Position numbers and translations under genes: made by a program | The notes under the pieces: model-generated | Databases searched by the model: none | What the model saw: the letters and a program-made list of their open reading frames with translations, nothing else | What the model was told of the DNA's origin: nothing | Assembly (NCBI RefSeq): GCF_052064335.1 | Contig: NZ_JBQHVU010000002.1 | Span: 1-64,000, forward strand | DNA length: 64,000 bases | From: Weimeria sp002480925 | Lineage (GTDB): Bacteria > Bacillota > Clostridia > Lachnospirales > Lachnospiraceae | Direction of reading: 5' to 3' | Shown: positions 6,665 through 16,454 of the stretch, one piece after another | Position numbering within the stretch: position 1 is the stretch's first letter | How the letters are laid out: every line of letters starts with the position of its first letter

Positions 6665-8977
6665 ATGGATACTATCGTAGTAAAGACAAATGTGATCAAG
6701 CGAAACGGCCGTGAGGTCAGCTTCGATGAACAGAAGATCATAAATGCCATAATGAAGGCCAACAAGGAGGTGGAGGGTATCCATCAGCTCAATCATGCCC
6801 AGGTTCAGGCTGTTGCTGACGGTATCTCAAGACAGGTGGCCGCTTCTCCCCATGCGGTAAATGTCGAGGACATTCAGGACCTCGTTGAGAAGGGCATTAT
6901 GGAGATGAGATGCTACGAGGTAGCCCAGAAGTATGTCAGATACAGATACAAGAGAGAGCTTTCCCGTAAGTCCAATACGACCGACAATGGTATACTTGCT
7001 CTTATAGATCAGGTCAACGAGGAGGTAAAGCAGGAGAACTCCAATAAGAACCCGGTGATAAACTCAACCCAGAGGGACTATATGGCCGGAGAGGTATCAA
7101 AGGATCTGACCAACAGAGTCCTTCTGCCTGAGGATATAGTAAAGGCACATAAGGAAGGGGTAATCCATTTCCATGACGCCGATTATTTTGCCCAGAGAGA
7201 GCATAACTGCGATCTGATAAATCTCGAGGATATGCTTCAGAACGGAACGGTCATATCAGAGACCATGATAGAGAAGCCGAAGAGCTTCTATACTGCCTGC
7301 AATATAACAACACAGATAGTAGCTCAGGTGGCCAGCAACCAGTACGGAGGCCAGTCCTTCTCCCTGGCTCACTTAGCTCCATTTGTGGATGTGAGCCGTC
7401 AGAAGATAAAGAAGCAGGTCATTGCTGAGAGAGAGGAGATCGGAGATGATCTCGATCCGGAAAAGGTCATGAAGGTTGTTGACCATCGCCTTCAGTCAGA
7501 GATCGAGTCGGGTATACAGACGATACAGTACCAGCTCGTTACCCTTATGACTACAAACGGCCAGACTCCGTTTGTGACTATGTTTATCTATCTTGATGAG
7601 GTGCCAGAGGGGCAGACCAGGGACGATCTGGCCCGCCTGGCAAAGGAGGTCTTCCGTCAGAGGATCCAGGGCATAAAGAATGAGAAGGGAGTCTGGGTGA
7701 CTCCTGCCTTCCCTAAGATCATCTATACGCTTGATCAGGACAATATAGAGGAGGGCAGCCCTTACTATGATCTGACAAAGCTTGCCGCAGAATGTACAGC
7801 CAAGCGGATGGTGCCTGATTATATTTCCGCCAAGGTCATGAAAGAGCTTAAGGGTGATGTATATACCTGTATGGGATGCCGTTCCTTCCTTACTCCAGAC
7901 AATGAAAATAATGACGAGGGACTCTGCAATGCAGGAAATAAGTCCGGAGCTCTTGACTACAAGGAAGGTGAGCACAAGTATTACGGCCGCTTCAATCAGG
8001 GAGTCGTCACCATAAATCTTGTTGATGTGGCCTGCTCCGCTGTAAAGGAAGCAGAGGAGAAGGGCACAGACAGATTCGAGGAGTTCGAGCGGATCTTTGA
8101 CGAGAGGCTTGAGCTCTGCCACAGAGCCCTTCTCTGCAGACATAACCGTCTTATGGGGACATCATCAGACGTGGCTCCTATACTCTGGCAGCACGGAGCT
8201 CTTGCCCGCCTGAAGAAGGGTGAGAAGATAGACAAGCTTCTTTTCGGGAATTACTCAACTATCTCACTCGGCTACTGCGGTATCTCTGAGATGACCTATG
8301 AGATGACAGGCGTAAGCCATACTGATCCTAAGGGCAAGGAATTCGCACTCAAGGTCATGAGGCATCTGAATGATAAGTGTGCAGAATGGAGAAAGGCTGA
8401 GAACATCAGCTATTCTCTTTATGGGACTCCTATGGAGTCGACGACCTACAAGTTCGCCAAGTGCCTGCAGAAGAGATTTGGTATCATACCTCATGTGACC
8501 GACAAGAACTATATCACCAACAGTTATCATGTCCATGTGACAGAGGAGATAGATGCATTCAGCAAGCTGAAGTTTGAATCGGAGTTCCAGAAGCTTTCTC
8601 CGGGAGGAGCCATAAGCTATGTGGAGGTTCCTAACCTTCAGACCAATATACCTGCTGTTCTATCTATAATGAAGTATATCTATCAGAACATCATGTATGC
8701 GGAGCTCAATACCAAGAGTGACTACTGTGAGGTCTGCGGCTATGACGGACAGATAAGGATAGTAGAGGATGACAACGGAAAGCTGGTCTGGGAGTGCCCT
8801 AAGTGCGGCAACCGTGACCAGAGCAGGATGAGCGTTGCCCGTCGTACCTGCGGATATATAGGGACCCAGTTCTGGAATCAGGGACGTACCCAGGAGATAA
8901 GAGACAGGGTGCTTCACCTTTCTATACCTGAGTTCAGTGATACGAACGAGATGAATGTAAACGCTTCAGTAAAATAG
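6665..8977 (+). CDS. nrdD: Anaerobic (class III) ribonucleoside-triphosphate reductase
   Basis: 770 residues from the ATG at 6665, with AAGGAAAGG about 10 bases upstream. It reduces ribonucleotides to deoxyribonucleotides using a glycyl radical made by NrdG. Residues about 8-95 form an ATP-cone (VIKRNGREVSFDEQKI) for allosteric control. The barrel follows, with the active-site region TCMGCRSFL. A C-terminal zinc site has CEVCGYDG and ECPKCGNRD. The glycyl radical loop is RRTCGYIGTQ near residue 740. nrdG follows 14 bases after the stop. A NrdR-like site and a hairpin lie upstream. Confidence 0.98.
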   Translation: MDTIVVKTNVIKRNGREVSFDEQKIINAIMKANKEVEGIHQLNHAQVQAVADGISRQVAASPHAVNVEDIQDLVEKGIMEMRCYEVAQKYVRYRYKRELSRKSNTTDNGILALIDQVNEEVKQENSNKNPVINSTQRDYMAGEVSKDLTNRVLLPEDIVKAHKEGVIHFHDADYFAQREHNCDLINLEDMLQNGTVISETMIEKPKSFYTACNITTQIVAQVASNQYGGQSFSLAHLAPFVDVSRQKIKKQVIAEREEIGDDLDPEKVMKVVDHRLQSEIESGIQTIQYQLVTLMTTNGQTPFVTMFIYLDEVPEGQTRDDLARLAKEVFRQRIQGIKNEKGVWVTPAFPKIIYTLDQDNIEEGSPYYDLTKLAAECTAKRMVPDYISAKVMKELKGDVYTCMGCRSFLTPDNENNDEGLCNAGNKSGALDYKEGEHKYYGRFNQGVVTINLVDVACSAVKEAEEKGTDRFEEFERIFDERLELCHRALLCRHNRLMGTSSDVAPILWQHGALARLKKGEKIDKLLFGNYSTISLGYCGISEMTYEMTGVSHTDPKGKEFALKVMRHLNDKCAEWRKAENISYSLYGTPMESTTYKFAKCLQKRFGIIPHVTDKNYITNSYHVHVTEEIDAFSKLKFESEFQKLSPGGAISYVEVPNLQTNIPAVLSIMKYIYQNIMYAELNTKSDYCEVCGYDGQIRIVEDDNGKLVWECPKCGNRDQSRMSVARRTCGYIGTQFWNQGRTQEIRDRVLHLSIPEFSDTNEMNVNASVK

Positions 8978-8991
8978 AAACCACTAGACAA

Positions 8992-9516
8992 ATGAATTAC
9001 GGACAGATATACTATGCAGACGTTGCAAATGGTCCGGGATGCAGGACCTCGCTCTTCGTGAGCGGCTGCACCCACCATTGCAAGGGCTGCTTCAACCAGG
9101 AGACCTGGGATTTTTCATTCGGACACGAATACACAAGGGAAACCGAAAACAGGATACTTGAATCAGTAAAGCCATCCTATATAGATGGCCTTACGGTCTT
9201 GGGAGGCGAGCCGATGGAGCCATCAAACCAAAAGGCTCTCCTGCCGCTCTACAGGCGGATAAAGGAAAAGGTCCCTCATGCAGACATATGGATATACAGC
9301 GGATATACCTGGGAGGAGCTTACAGATCCTTCAAATAAGCGCGCCCATACAGACTGTACAGATGAGATCCTTTCTCTTACAGATGTGCTTGTAGACGGCG
9401 AGTTCGTAGAGGACTTAAAGGACATTTCCTTATGCTTTCGTGGCTCTTCCAATCAGCGTATAATAGACGTGCAAAAGACAATTGAATATGGTAAAATAAC
9501 TCTGAAGGATATCTGA
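8992..9516 (+). CDS. nrdG: Anaerobic ribonucleotide reductase activating protein
   Basis: 174 residues, a radical-SAM enzyme that puts the glycyl radical on NrdD. The cluster motif C-x3-C-x2-C is in SGCTHHCKGCFNQETWDF, and the SAM site is TVLGGEPM. The gene follows nrdD closely, without a strong ribosome site of its own, as is usual for translational coupling. The last codons overlap a weak hairpin followed by T7 (about 9498-9533), so the transcript may partly end here. Confidence 0.97.
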   Translation: MNYGQIYYADVANGPGCRTSLFVSGCTHHCKGCFNQETWDFSFGHEYTRETENRILESVKPSYIDGLTVLGGEPMEPSNQKALLPLYRRIKEKVPHADIWIYSGYTWEELTDPSNKRAHTDCTDEILSLTDVLVDGEFVEDLKDISLCFRGSSNQRIIDVQKTIEYGKITLKDI

Positions 9517-9537
9517 TCCAACGGAGTTTTTTTATTT

Positions 9538-10230
9538 ATGGCAGAGATATATTTTTTGCGTCACGGTCAGACAGATATGAATATTTCCCATATGCTGCAG
9601 GGCCGGACCAATACCGATCTGAATGACAGAGGAAGAAGACAGGCAGAAAGTACAGGAAAAGCAATAGCAGAAAGAGGCATAAGGCCGGATATCATCTTTT
9701 CATCGCCTCTTAACAGGGTGAGACAGACGGTATGCGGGGCACTTAGTGCGCAGAACCTTACCCCTATCGATATGACGCTTGGAGAGGCTCTTGTATATCA
9801 GGGAGACAAGGTCCCTCTGGTTACCGATGAGCGGCTTATAGAGATGAGCTTCGGAGAGGCCGAGGGTATCCCTATGGATAAGCTGCCGGATGATTTTGCA
9901 GACATATTTTTTCATGATCCTGAGAACTATTCTCCAGTAGCCGGAGCAGAGTCCTATCAGGAGCTTGTAGCAAGATGCAGGGATTTTCTGGAATCGCTTC
10001 GCAGGGATATAAGACCAGGCGGCATTCTTTCTGATAAGACCATCTTCTGTGCGACTCATGGCGGAGTCATGCACTGCATTTTTCTTCTGCTATCCCACAG
10101 GCAGCTTAAGGATTTCTGGAGGCAGTCGGTTCTTAACTGTGCAGTGATAAGGGCATTCCTTGGAGACAGACAGGATGATGACAGGGTTACGTTTATCGAG
10201 GAAGGATTTACAGGAGAGGAAAGAATTTGA
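9538..10230 (+). CDS. Histidine phosphatase (phosphoglycerate-mutase-like)
   Basis: 230 residues. The N-terminal RHG motif is YFLRHGQTDMN, in which the His is phosphorylated during catalysis. The acid residue lies in IEMSFGEAEG, and the second catalytic His is in CATHGGVMHC. The substrate cannot be told from sequence; members include cobalamin/alpha-ribazole phosphatases and broad phosphatases, and an insertion around residues 80-110 separates it from classic GpmA, which it is not. Its stop overlaps the start of the next gene (TGATG). Confidence 0.85.
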   Translation: MAEIYFLRHGQTDMNISHMLQGRTNTDLNDRGRRQAESTGKAIAERGIRPDIIFSSPLNRVRQTVCGALSAQNLTPIDMTLGEALVYQGDKVPLVTDERLIEMSFGEAEGIPMDKLPDDFADIFFHDPENYSPVAGAESYQELVARCRDFLESLRRDIRPGGILSDKTIFCATHGGVMHCIFLLLSHRQLKDFWRQSVLNCAVIRAFLGDRQDDDRVTFIEEGFTGEERI

Positions 10231-11114
10231 TGAAGAAGGCAGCATTATTTCTTGGAGCAATATGCATGAGCTTATCCATGATCGTGCCAGAGGGCTCATC
10301 GGCAGTTCAGGCAAGGGTGGTTACAGAAGCAGCTGTTGGTAAGAAAAATGAGACCAGCGCAACAAGTGGCTCAGCCATAAAGACAAAGCCCCAAAGGCCA
10401 TCAAAGCCGGCTAAGTCAAATAAGCCGGTGAAGAAGAACAATAATAAGCCGGTGAAGAAGAACAAGAAAAAGAAGCATAAGAAGCAGCCGAAGAAGACGG
10501 TATATCTTACATTTGATGACGGACCGGGAAGCAGGGTCACACCAAAGCTTCTTAAGGTCTTAAAGGACAATAAGGTAAAGGCTACTTTCTTTATAGTAGG
10601 CTATGAGGGAAAGGCCAATAAAAAGCTTCTGAAGCGGATAGTGAAGGACGGCCATACAATAGCCATTCATACCTACACCCATGACTACAGGAAGATCTAT
10701 TCCAGCAAGAAGGCTTTTCTTTCAGACTTCCATAAGACAGAGAAGCTTATAGTGGATACGACCGGGGTAAAGCCGCATTACTTCAGATTCCCTGGAGGAG
10801 GCAACAATCACTATATGTCAAAGAAGCTGAGGAAGTCAATACTTAAGGAGCTTCATAAGGAAGGCTATACAGAGATGGACTGGAACTGCGGTACCTCTGA
10901 CGCGGCAGCGACCTATTATAGTGCGGCCCAGCTTATCAGATATGGTAAGACTACTCACTGGGGACCGGATCCTATCGTCCTGCTGCAGCATGATGCCAAT
11001 ACCAAGTATCATACACCGGAGGTCACAAGGGCACTTATAAAGTATTACAGATCAAAGGGATATCATTTCAGCGGTCTGTCTGATTATCCGGGACCGGAGA
11101 TGTGCTTTAAGTAG
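10230..11114 (+). CDS. Secreted polysaccharide deacetylase (NodB domain)
   Basis: 294 residues from the ATG at 10230. Residues 1-28 are a signal peptide (MKKAALFLGAI, then small residues). A Lys/Pro/Asn-rich linker (about 45-88) follows, likely wall-binding. The NodB domain starts near residue 90: YLTFDDGPG gives the Asp-Asp pair, HTYTHDY the two metal His, and RFPGGG the third motif. Such enzymes remove acetyl groups from peptidoglycan or other wall glycans; peptidoglycan N-acetylglucosamine is the likely target in a Gram-positive. The gene overlaps the phosphatase stop. Confidence 0.9.
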   Translation: MKKAALFLGAICMSLSMIVPEGSSAVQARVVTEAAVGKKNETSATSGSAIKTKPQRPSKPAKSNKPVKKNNNKPVKKNKKKKHKKQPKKTVYLTFDDGPGSRVTPKLLKVLKDNKVKATFFIVGYEGKANKKLLKRIVKDGHTIAIHTYTHDYRKIYSSKKAFLSDFHKTEKLIVDTTGVKPHYFRFPGGGNNHYMSKKLRKSILKELHKEGYTEMDWNCGTSDAAATYYSAAQLIRYGKTTHWGPDPIVLLQHDANTKYHTPEVTRALIKYYRSKGYHFSGLSDYPGPEMCFK

Positions 11115-11138
11115 AGAGTCTTTTAAAGGAGGGCAACA

Positions 11139-13259
11139 ATGACAGACAAAAGTGTACTGATAATCGATGATTCACCGACCAACAGAAAGATGCTGGCGGA
11201 TATCTTAAAGGATGAGGTCGATGTGCTTGAGGCAGATACAGGCGAGAAGGGTCTTGGCCTTTTAAAGAGCCATATAGGTCATATAGGGATAGTGCTTCTT
11301 GATCTTATCATGCCGGGAATGAGCGGCTTTGATGTGCTAAGTGAGATGAAGCGTGAGCATATGATGGACTATGTGCCAGTGATCATGATCTCCAGCGCAG
11401 ATGAACCGGGCAATATAGAGAAGGCATTTGATCTGGGAGCCCTGGACTTCATATCGCGTCCATATTCTGAGAGGATAGTTAGGAGAAGAGTGCTTACTAC
11501 TATAAGCCTCTTTCAGAAGCAGGCCAGCATAGCGAGTAAGATCGACAGGCAGTACAAGGCCGATGACGAGCTTATCGACAAGAGGACCGGACTTCCTTAT
11601 AAGAAGAATTTTTTCAATCAGGTAGACACGGCGCTAAGGAACCCGAACCTTGTACCTCTGTATATGGTTGCCATGGACATAGATCATTTCAAGCTCTTCA
11701 ACAGCTATTACAGCTGGGAGAGAGGAGATGAATACATCAAAAAGATAGGATCGATACTTGCTTCATCTACACAGAGACATGGAGGAGTCGCCGGCTATCT
11801 GGGTGGTGATGATTTCGCCCTGCTCTGTCCGGCGAGATTTGATCTTGTCAATTCCCTTTCTGAGCAGCTGAACCGCTATCTTACTGAAAACAGCTTTGAG
11901 CCCTCTTTCCGTACTAATTTCGGAATCTATTCGGTGGACATGGCGCGTGCGACGGATGCCAAAGCCCTCTACGATCTTGCTGCAATAGCGCTTGAGACCA
12001 TAAGAGGTGATTATACAAGGACTGTTACGGTCTACGATCCTGCTATGATCCAGAAGGAGCAGGATGAATACAAGCGGCTTCTTAATATCAGAAGCGGTAT
12101 CAAAAATGGAGAATTCACTATCTATATCCAGCCAAAGGTAGATATGAATACAGGTCATATCCTGGGTGGCGAGGCTCTGGCCAGATGGATCCATGACGGT
12201 ACAGTATATTCTCCCGGACTTTTTGTCCCGGTGATGGAGAAGAATGGACTTATTTCCTCTCTTGACAAGCTGATCTGGGACAGAAGCGCCAGATATATAA
12301 AGAAGCTTATAGGGGAGGGGATAAATCCTCTGCCTATCTCTGTAAATATATCAACGACCGATATCTTCACTATGGATGTACCGGAGTTTTTCAGTGAGCT
12401 GATAAGGGCTTATGACATACCTCCGGCCCTTCTTGAGGCTGAGCTGTCTGAGAGCACCTTCCAGAAGGCGCCAGAGAGAGCTGCCGATGTGGTATCGAGA
12501 TTCCATGACATAGGAATGAGCGTCTCCTATGATGATTTCGGCAGCGGCTATGCACCTCTGTCCACGATCGAGTCCATGGATGTGGATATGCTAAAGATCG
12601 ATACGACCTTCCTTCGTATGTCACATGAGAATCCGGAAAGGAGCAGGAATATCCTTGAGCCTGTGCTTGCTATGGCTCAGCAGATCCAGCTTCCTGTGAT
12701 AATAGAGGGAGTAGAGACCGAGGGACAGGCTGACTTCCTTAAGCGTATGGGCTGCTACTATGCTCAGGGCTATCTGTTCTATACACCTATGCCTACAGAG
12801 CGTTTTACAAGGCTTATAAGCGATCCGGCAATGGTCGAGACCGAGGGACTCATGATTGGGGCACCTCAGGCCTACAGGGTAAGACAGATCTTAAGCTCTG
12901 ACTACATATCGGATGATATGGTGACAAATATATTCGGATCAATAGTCATCTTAAACAGGATAGGAAGTATAGTCCATGTAGGATGGTCCCTGCTCGACCA
13001 CTACAGGAATTCAAGCCTCCAGGAGCTTGTTGATAAAGATAACAGTACGTCGATGTCAGACTTTGTACAGGATGAGGACAGGGAGAAATTTGACAGGCTT
13101 TTCGAGAGCGCTGTTGAGAATAAGGATCAGGGAGCAAAGGGCACTATCACCTTTGTCACATCAGAGGGACAGATAAGGGTCAGGATAAGGCTTTATTATT
13201 TGAGAAGCAATGTAAATGAGCAGATCTTTTATTCAATGTTAGACCAGATCGACGAATAA
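11139..13259 (+). CDS. Response regulator with GGDEF, EAL and PAS-like domains (c-di-GMP metabolism)
   Basis: 706 residues. Residues 1-125 are a receiver domain: VLIIDDSPTNR supplies the acidic pair and VLLDLIMPG the phospho-Asp. Residues about 145-305 are a diguanylate cyclase domain with the active loop GYLGGDDFALL, within the GG[DE][DE]F consensus. Residues about 310-560 are an EAL phosphodiesterase domain with GGEALARW and YDDFGSGYAPL intact. The last 140 residues look PAS-like. So it may both make and break cyclic di-GMP, switched by phosphorylation from a histidine kinase not in the window. It begins 24 bases after the deacetylase gene and ends at a strong terminator. Confidence 0.9.
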   Translation: MTDKSVLIIDDSPTNRKMLADILKDEVDVLEADTGEKGLGLLKSHIGHIGIVLLDLIMPGMSGFDVLSEMKREHMMDYVPVIMISSADEPGNIEKAFDLGALDFISRPYSERIVRRRVLTTISLFQKQASIASKIDRQYKADDELIDKRTGLPYKKNFFNQVDTALRNPNLVPLYMVAMDIDHFKLFNSYYSWERGDEYIKKIGSILASSTQRHGGVAGYLGGDDFALLCPARFDLVNSLSEQLNRYLTENSFEPSFRTNFGIYSVDMARATDAKALYDLAAIALETIRGDYTRTVTVYDPAMIQKEQDEYKRLLNIRSGIKNGEFTIYIQPKVDMNTGHILGGEALARWIHDGTVYSPGLFVPVMEKNGLISSLDKLIWDRSARYIKKLIGEGINPLPISVNISTTDIFTMDVPEFFSELIRAYDIPPALLEAELSESTFQKAPERAADVVSRFHDIGMSVSYDDFGSGYAPLSTIESMDVDMLKIDTTFLRMSHENPERSRNILEPVLAMAQQIQLPVIIEGVETEGQADFLKRMGCYYAQGYLFYTPMPTERFTRLISDPAMVETEGLMIGAPQAYRVRQILSSDYISDDMVTNIFGSIVILNRIGSIVHVGWSLLDHYRNSSLQELVDKDNSTSMSDFVQDEDREKFDRLFESAVENKDQGAKGTITFVTSEGQIRVRIRLYYLRSNVNEQIFYSMLDQIDE

Positions 13260-13261
13260 AA

Positions 13262-13294
13262 AAACGCTGACGGATCCGCCGTCAGCGTTTTTTA
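13262..13294. terminator. Bidirectional terminator between the c-di-GMP gene and nadC
   Basis: AAACGCTGACGG and CCGTCAGCGTTT form a perfect 12-bp stem with a 5-base loop, flanked by A-rich and T-rich runs, so it can work for both converging transcripts. Confidence 0.88.
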
Positions 13295-13295
13295 T

Positions 13296-14150
13296 TTAAT
13301 CTGTAGGATGAAGATTCTTAAGAGAAAGATCGAGGATCGGGGCTGAATGGGTAAGAGCACCGCTTGATACGAAGTCGGCTCCCAGGTCCTTTATCATGTC
13401 AACATTCTCACAGCTTACGTTTCCTGAGATCTCAGTCAGGGCCCGGCCGTCTATTAAGGCTATGGCCTGCTTCATTGTCTCGTGATCCATATTATCAAGC
13501 ATTATGATATCAGCGCCTGTGTCAAGAGCCTCCTGGACCTGGTCTATGCTTTCGGTCTCGACCTCTATCTTTCTGACGAATGGAGCATAGTCCCTTGCCA
13601 GCTTCACGGCTCTGCTTATAGATCCTGCAGCTCCTATATGGTTGTCCTTTATCAGGACTCCGTCAGTCAGATTATATCTGTGGTTCGTGGCCCCTCCGAC
13701 CTTTACAGCATATTTCTCAAAAAGACGCATATTAGGAGTGGTCTTTCTGGTATCAAGAAGCCTTGTCTTAGAACCCTCTAGAAGATCTACCATACGTCTA
13801 GTCATAGTAGCTATACCGCTCATCCTCTGAAGGTAATTAAGCGCTGTACGCTCTCCTATAAGCAGGGTCCTGATGTCGCCCAGAACCTCAGCTATCTTCT
13901 GGCCGGATCTTATTTTCTCTCCGTCCTTTACGAAGACCTCGAACTCTGTTGTGAAATCGAGAAGAGTAAAGACTCTTTTGAATACATCGAGACCGCAGAG
14001 TATACCATCTTCCTTTGCGATCAGATCCACCTGACCGGGAGTACTCTTCGGCATTATAGCGTTTGTCGTCACGTCCTCTGAGGTCACATCCTCTCTTAAT
14101 GCAGAAAGGATATAAGGGTCAGCGTTTAATTTAAGAGTTATATCTGTCAT
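13296..14150 (-). CDS. nadC: Nicotinate-nucleotide pyrophosphorylase (quinolinate phosphoribosyltransferase)
   Basis: 284 residues from the ATG at 14150, which has AGGAG 5 bases upstream; a longer frame overlapping nadB is rejected. It turns quinolinate and PRPP into nicotinate mononucleotide. Marks are REDVTSEDVTTNAI at the N-terminus, LNYLQRMSGIATMTRR, LDTRKTTPNMR, and VEVETESIDQ to IMLDNMD around the substrate site. It is third in nadABC, 13 bases after nadB. Confidence 0.98.
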   Translation of the reverse strand: MTDITLKLNADPYILSALREDVTSEDVTTNAIMPKSTPGQVDLIAKEDGILCGLDVFKRVFTLLDFTTEFEVFVKDGEKIRSGQKIAEVLGDIRTLLIGERTALNYLQRMSGIATMTRRMVDLLEGSKTRLLDTRKTTPNMRLFEKYAVKVGGATNHRYNLTDGVLIKDNHIGAAGSISRAVKLARDYAPFVRKIEVETESIDQVQEALDTGADIIMLDNMDHETMKQAIALIDGRALTEISGNVSCENVDMIKDLGADFVSSGALTHSAPILDLSLKNLHPTD

Positions 14151-14163
14151 ATGTTCTCCTTTA

Positions 14164-15522
14164 CTATTCGGCGTTCTGATCCATAAGAGTGTTTTCCCTG
14201 TCGATTTCATCCCAGATAAGCTGTCTGTTTTCCTGATCCCTGTCTTTGGTATCATAAAGACTGTCAAGATCGAGATCATAGATCGCTGCAAGCTCTGACA
14301 GGGACTTGTCAAGATTAGAAATATAGCGGGGCTTCCTGCCCTCCCAGGCCCTCTGCCCGTCTATCTTTACCATATGTCCGGCTGCATTCTTTGCGAATAC
14401 AAGGCTTTCCAAAAGGGAGTTGCTGGCAAGGCGATTCTTGCCATGGACACCATTGCAGCAGGTCTCACCTGAGGCATAGAGATGGTCCATGGATGTATGT
14501 GAATTCAGATCGACATGGATACCACCCATGAAATAATGCTGGGCAGGGACCACAGGCACATACTCCTTCTTCGGATCTATACCGCATTCGAGACAGTGCT
14601 TTACTATATGAGGAAATCTCTTTGCTATGTCGAATTTCGTGATCGCCATCATATTGAGATGGACATACTTAGTATGATCCTTTGCCATCTGCTTAAGGAT
14701 CTCCTGTGACAGCAGATCTCTTGGCAGAAGCTCATTTGTGAAGCGCTCTCCGTTCTTGTCAAGAAGAGTTGCACCCTCACCGCGCACAGACTCTGAGACA
14801 AGGAAACGTCTTTCTTTCTTCTCACTGTAAAAGGTCGTCGGATGGATCTGCACATAGTTCACATGCTCCAGCTTTATACCGCGGCGAAGACACAGAGCCA
14901 GCGAATCTCCGGTAAGTGAAGGATAGTTGGTCGAATTCTCATAGATGCCGCCAATACCGCCGGTAGCCAGAAGTATATGGGAGGCAAAGACAGTGTGGAG
15001 CTCTCCGTCACCGTCAAGAACCACTATTCCGTCGCAGCGGTTATTTTTACAGAGGAGGTCTACCATTCTGGTGTATTCAGAAATCTCAACGTTCGGGAGT
15101 TTCTTTACTGCTGCCTGCAGATGGGTGGTAATCTCCTCTCCTGTGATATCCTCGTGGTGGAGGATACGGTTAGTCGAATGGGCGGCCTCCCTGGTAAACT
15201 CAAGCGTGCCGTCAGGGTTTCTCGCGAAGTCTACCCCGTAGCCCATAAGCTCCTCAATGACTCCCTTTGAGGAACGTATCATGCAGTCAACCGATTCCTT
15301 CCGGTTCTCATAATGCCCTGCCCTCATCGTATCCTCAAAGAAGCTGTCATAGTCGGAAGGATCCTTTAGCACACAGATACCACCCTGTGCCAGATATGAA
15401 TCACATTCCTCCATCCCCTTTTTTGTTATCATAAGGATCTGTTTGTCTGCAGGAAGATGCAGAGCCGCAAAGCAGCCCGCTACACCGGCACCTGCAATTA
15501 TCACATCGTATTGTTTTTTCAT
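14164..15522 (-). CDS. nadB: L-aspartate oxidase
   Basis: 452 residues, on the short side; the E. coli enzyme is about 540, but clostridial members are often this size. It is an FAD enzyme that oxidises aspartate to iminoaspartate; in anaerobes fumarate is the likely electron acceptor. The FAD motif is IIAGAGVAGCFAAL, then SYLAQGGICV, LHHEDITGEEI, and ASGETCCNGVHGKNRLASNS near the C-terminus. It overlaps the end of nadA by 4 bases (ATGA), so the two are translationally coupled. Confidence 0.96.
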   Translation of the reverse strand: MKKQYDVIIAGAGVAGCFAALHLPADKQILMITKKGMEECDSYLAQGGICVLKDPSDYDSFFEDTMRAGHYENRKESVDCMIRSSKGVIEELMGYGVDFARNPDGTLEFTREAAHSTNRILHHEDITGEEITTHLQAAVKKLPNVEISEYTRMVDLLCKNNRCDGIVVLDGDGELHTVFASHILLATGGIGGIYENSTNYPSLTGDSLALCLRRGIKLEHVNYVQIHPTTFYSEKKERRFLVSESVRGEGATLLDKNGERFTNELLPRDLLSQEILKQMAKDHTKYVHLNMMAITKFDIAKRFPHIVKHCLECGIDPKKEYVPVVPAQHYFMGGIHVDLNSHTSMDHLYASGETCCNGVHGKNRLASNSLLESLVFAKNAAGHMVKIDGQRAWEGRKPRYISNLDKSLSELAAIYDLDLDSLYDTKDRDQENRQLIWDEIDRENTLMDQNAE

Positions 15523-16454
15523 TTTGAAAGTTTTAGCATCTTCTCCATAGGTAAAGCAGCATCCCTCATTATATCATCAGGAAGCGTGATCTGATTGTCT
15601 TCATATTCAAGAACATGAAGAAGCTTCTCCATAGTAAGCTTTTTCATATTCGGACAGATCTGCATAGGACCTGCAGGGTAGAAGCTTTTGTCAGGATATC
15701 TCTTGCCCAGCTCATGCATGACGCCAAGCTCTGTGGCGACGATGAATTCCCTGGCATCTGACTCTCCGGCGTATTTTATTATGCCTGAGGTGGATCCGAC
15801 ATAGTCAGCAAGAGCCACTACATCAGGCTTGCATTCAGGATGAACCAGAAGCGGGGCATGGGGCTTCAACTCTTTTGCCTTCTTTACTACATCTGCCTTT
15901 ATCGAATTGTGCACATGGCAGAAGCCGTCGTTAAAGATGAAATTCTTGTCAGGAAGCTGGTCTGCAATATAGCGGGCCAGATTCTGATCCGGAATGAAGA
16001 AGATATTCTTCTGCGGAAGCCGGCTTACGATCTTTAGAGCATTGGCACTTGTCACGCATACATCTGAGGCAGCCTTTAAGTCTGCTGTAGAATTCACATA
16101 GCAGACGACTGCAAGATCATCATACTTACTCCTCATCTCTGCGATCGAATCGGTCGTGGCCATATGAGCCATAGGACAATCAGCGGCTATCTCAGGGATC
16201 AGAACCTTCTTATCAGGATTCAAGACCTTGGCGCTCTCCCCCATGAAACGGACTCCGCAGAGTACTATTATATCTGCATCGGTCTCAGTAGCCTTCTTTG
16301 CAAGGAAAAATGAATCCCCCACATAGTCCGCTATATCCTGGATCTGATCAGCCACATAGTAGTGAGCCATAATCACAGCGTTTTTCTGATTCTTTAAAGC
16401 ATTGATACGGTCTGCTATTTCTTTCGTGTTCACAGGCATGCCTTTCCATTTCAT
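15519..16454 (-). CDS. nadA: Quinolinate synthase A
   Basis: Up to 311 residues. It condenses iminoaspartate with dihydroxyacetone phosphate to quinolinate using a [4Fe-4S] cluster. Probable cluster cysteines are in VLCGVRFMGESA, VHPECKPDVV and QICPNMKKLT. The AHYYVADQIQ and PDQNLARYIA stretches are typical. Start choice is open: the first ATG (16454) directly follows the T-tail of a hairpin. A GTG nine codons later reading VNTKEIADRI has AAAGG at 7 bases and is at least as likely. A promoter with repeated operator-like boxes lies upstream. Confidence 0.97.
   Translation of the reverse strand: MKWKGMPVNTKEIADRINALKNQKNAVIMAHYYVADQIQDIADYVGDSFFLAKKATETDADIIVLCGVRFMGESAKVLNPDKKVLIPEIAADCPMAHMATTDSIAEMRSKYDDLAVVCYVNSTADLKAASDVCVTSANALKIVSRLPQKNIFFIPDQNLARYIADQLPDKNFIFNDGFCHVHNSIKADVVKKAKELKPHAPLLVHPECKPDVVALADYVGSTSGIIKYAGESDAREFIVATELGVMHELGKRYPDKSFYPAGPMQICPNMKKLTMEKLLHVLEYEDNQITLPDDIMRDAALPMEKMLKLSK

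Noticed and set aside
7496..8143. 215-codon open frame on the minus strand inside nrdD
   Set aside because: Antisense shadow of a highly conserved gene, with no ribosome site or recognisable protein.
13296..14312. 338-residue nadC
   Set aside because: The first 54 codons overlap nadB in another frame; the internal ATG at 14150 has a proper ribosome site and matches the family start.
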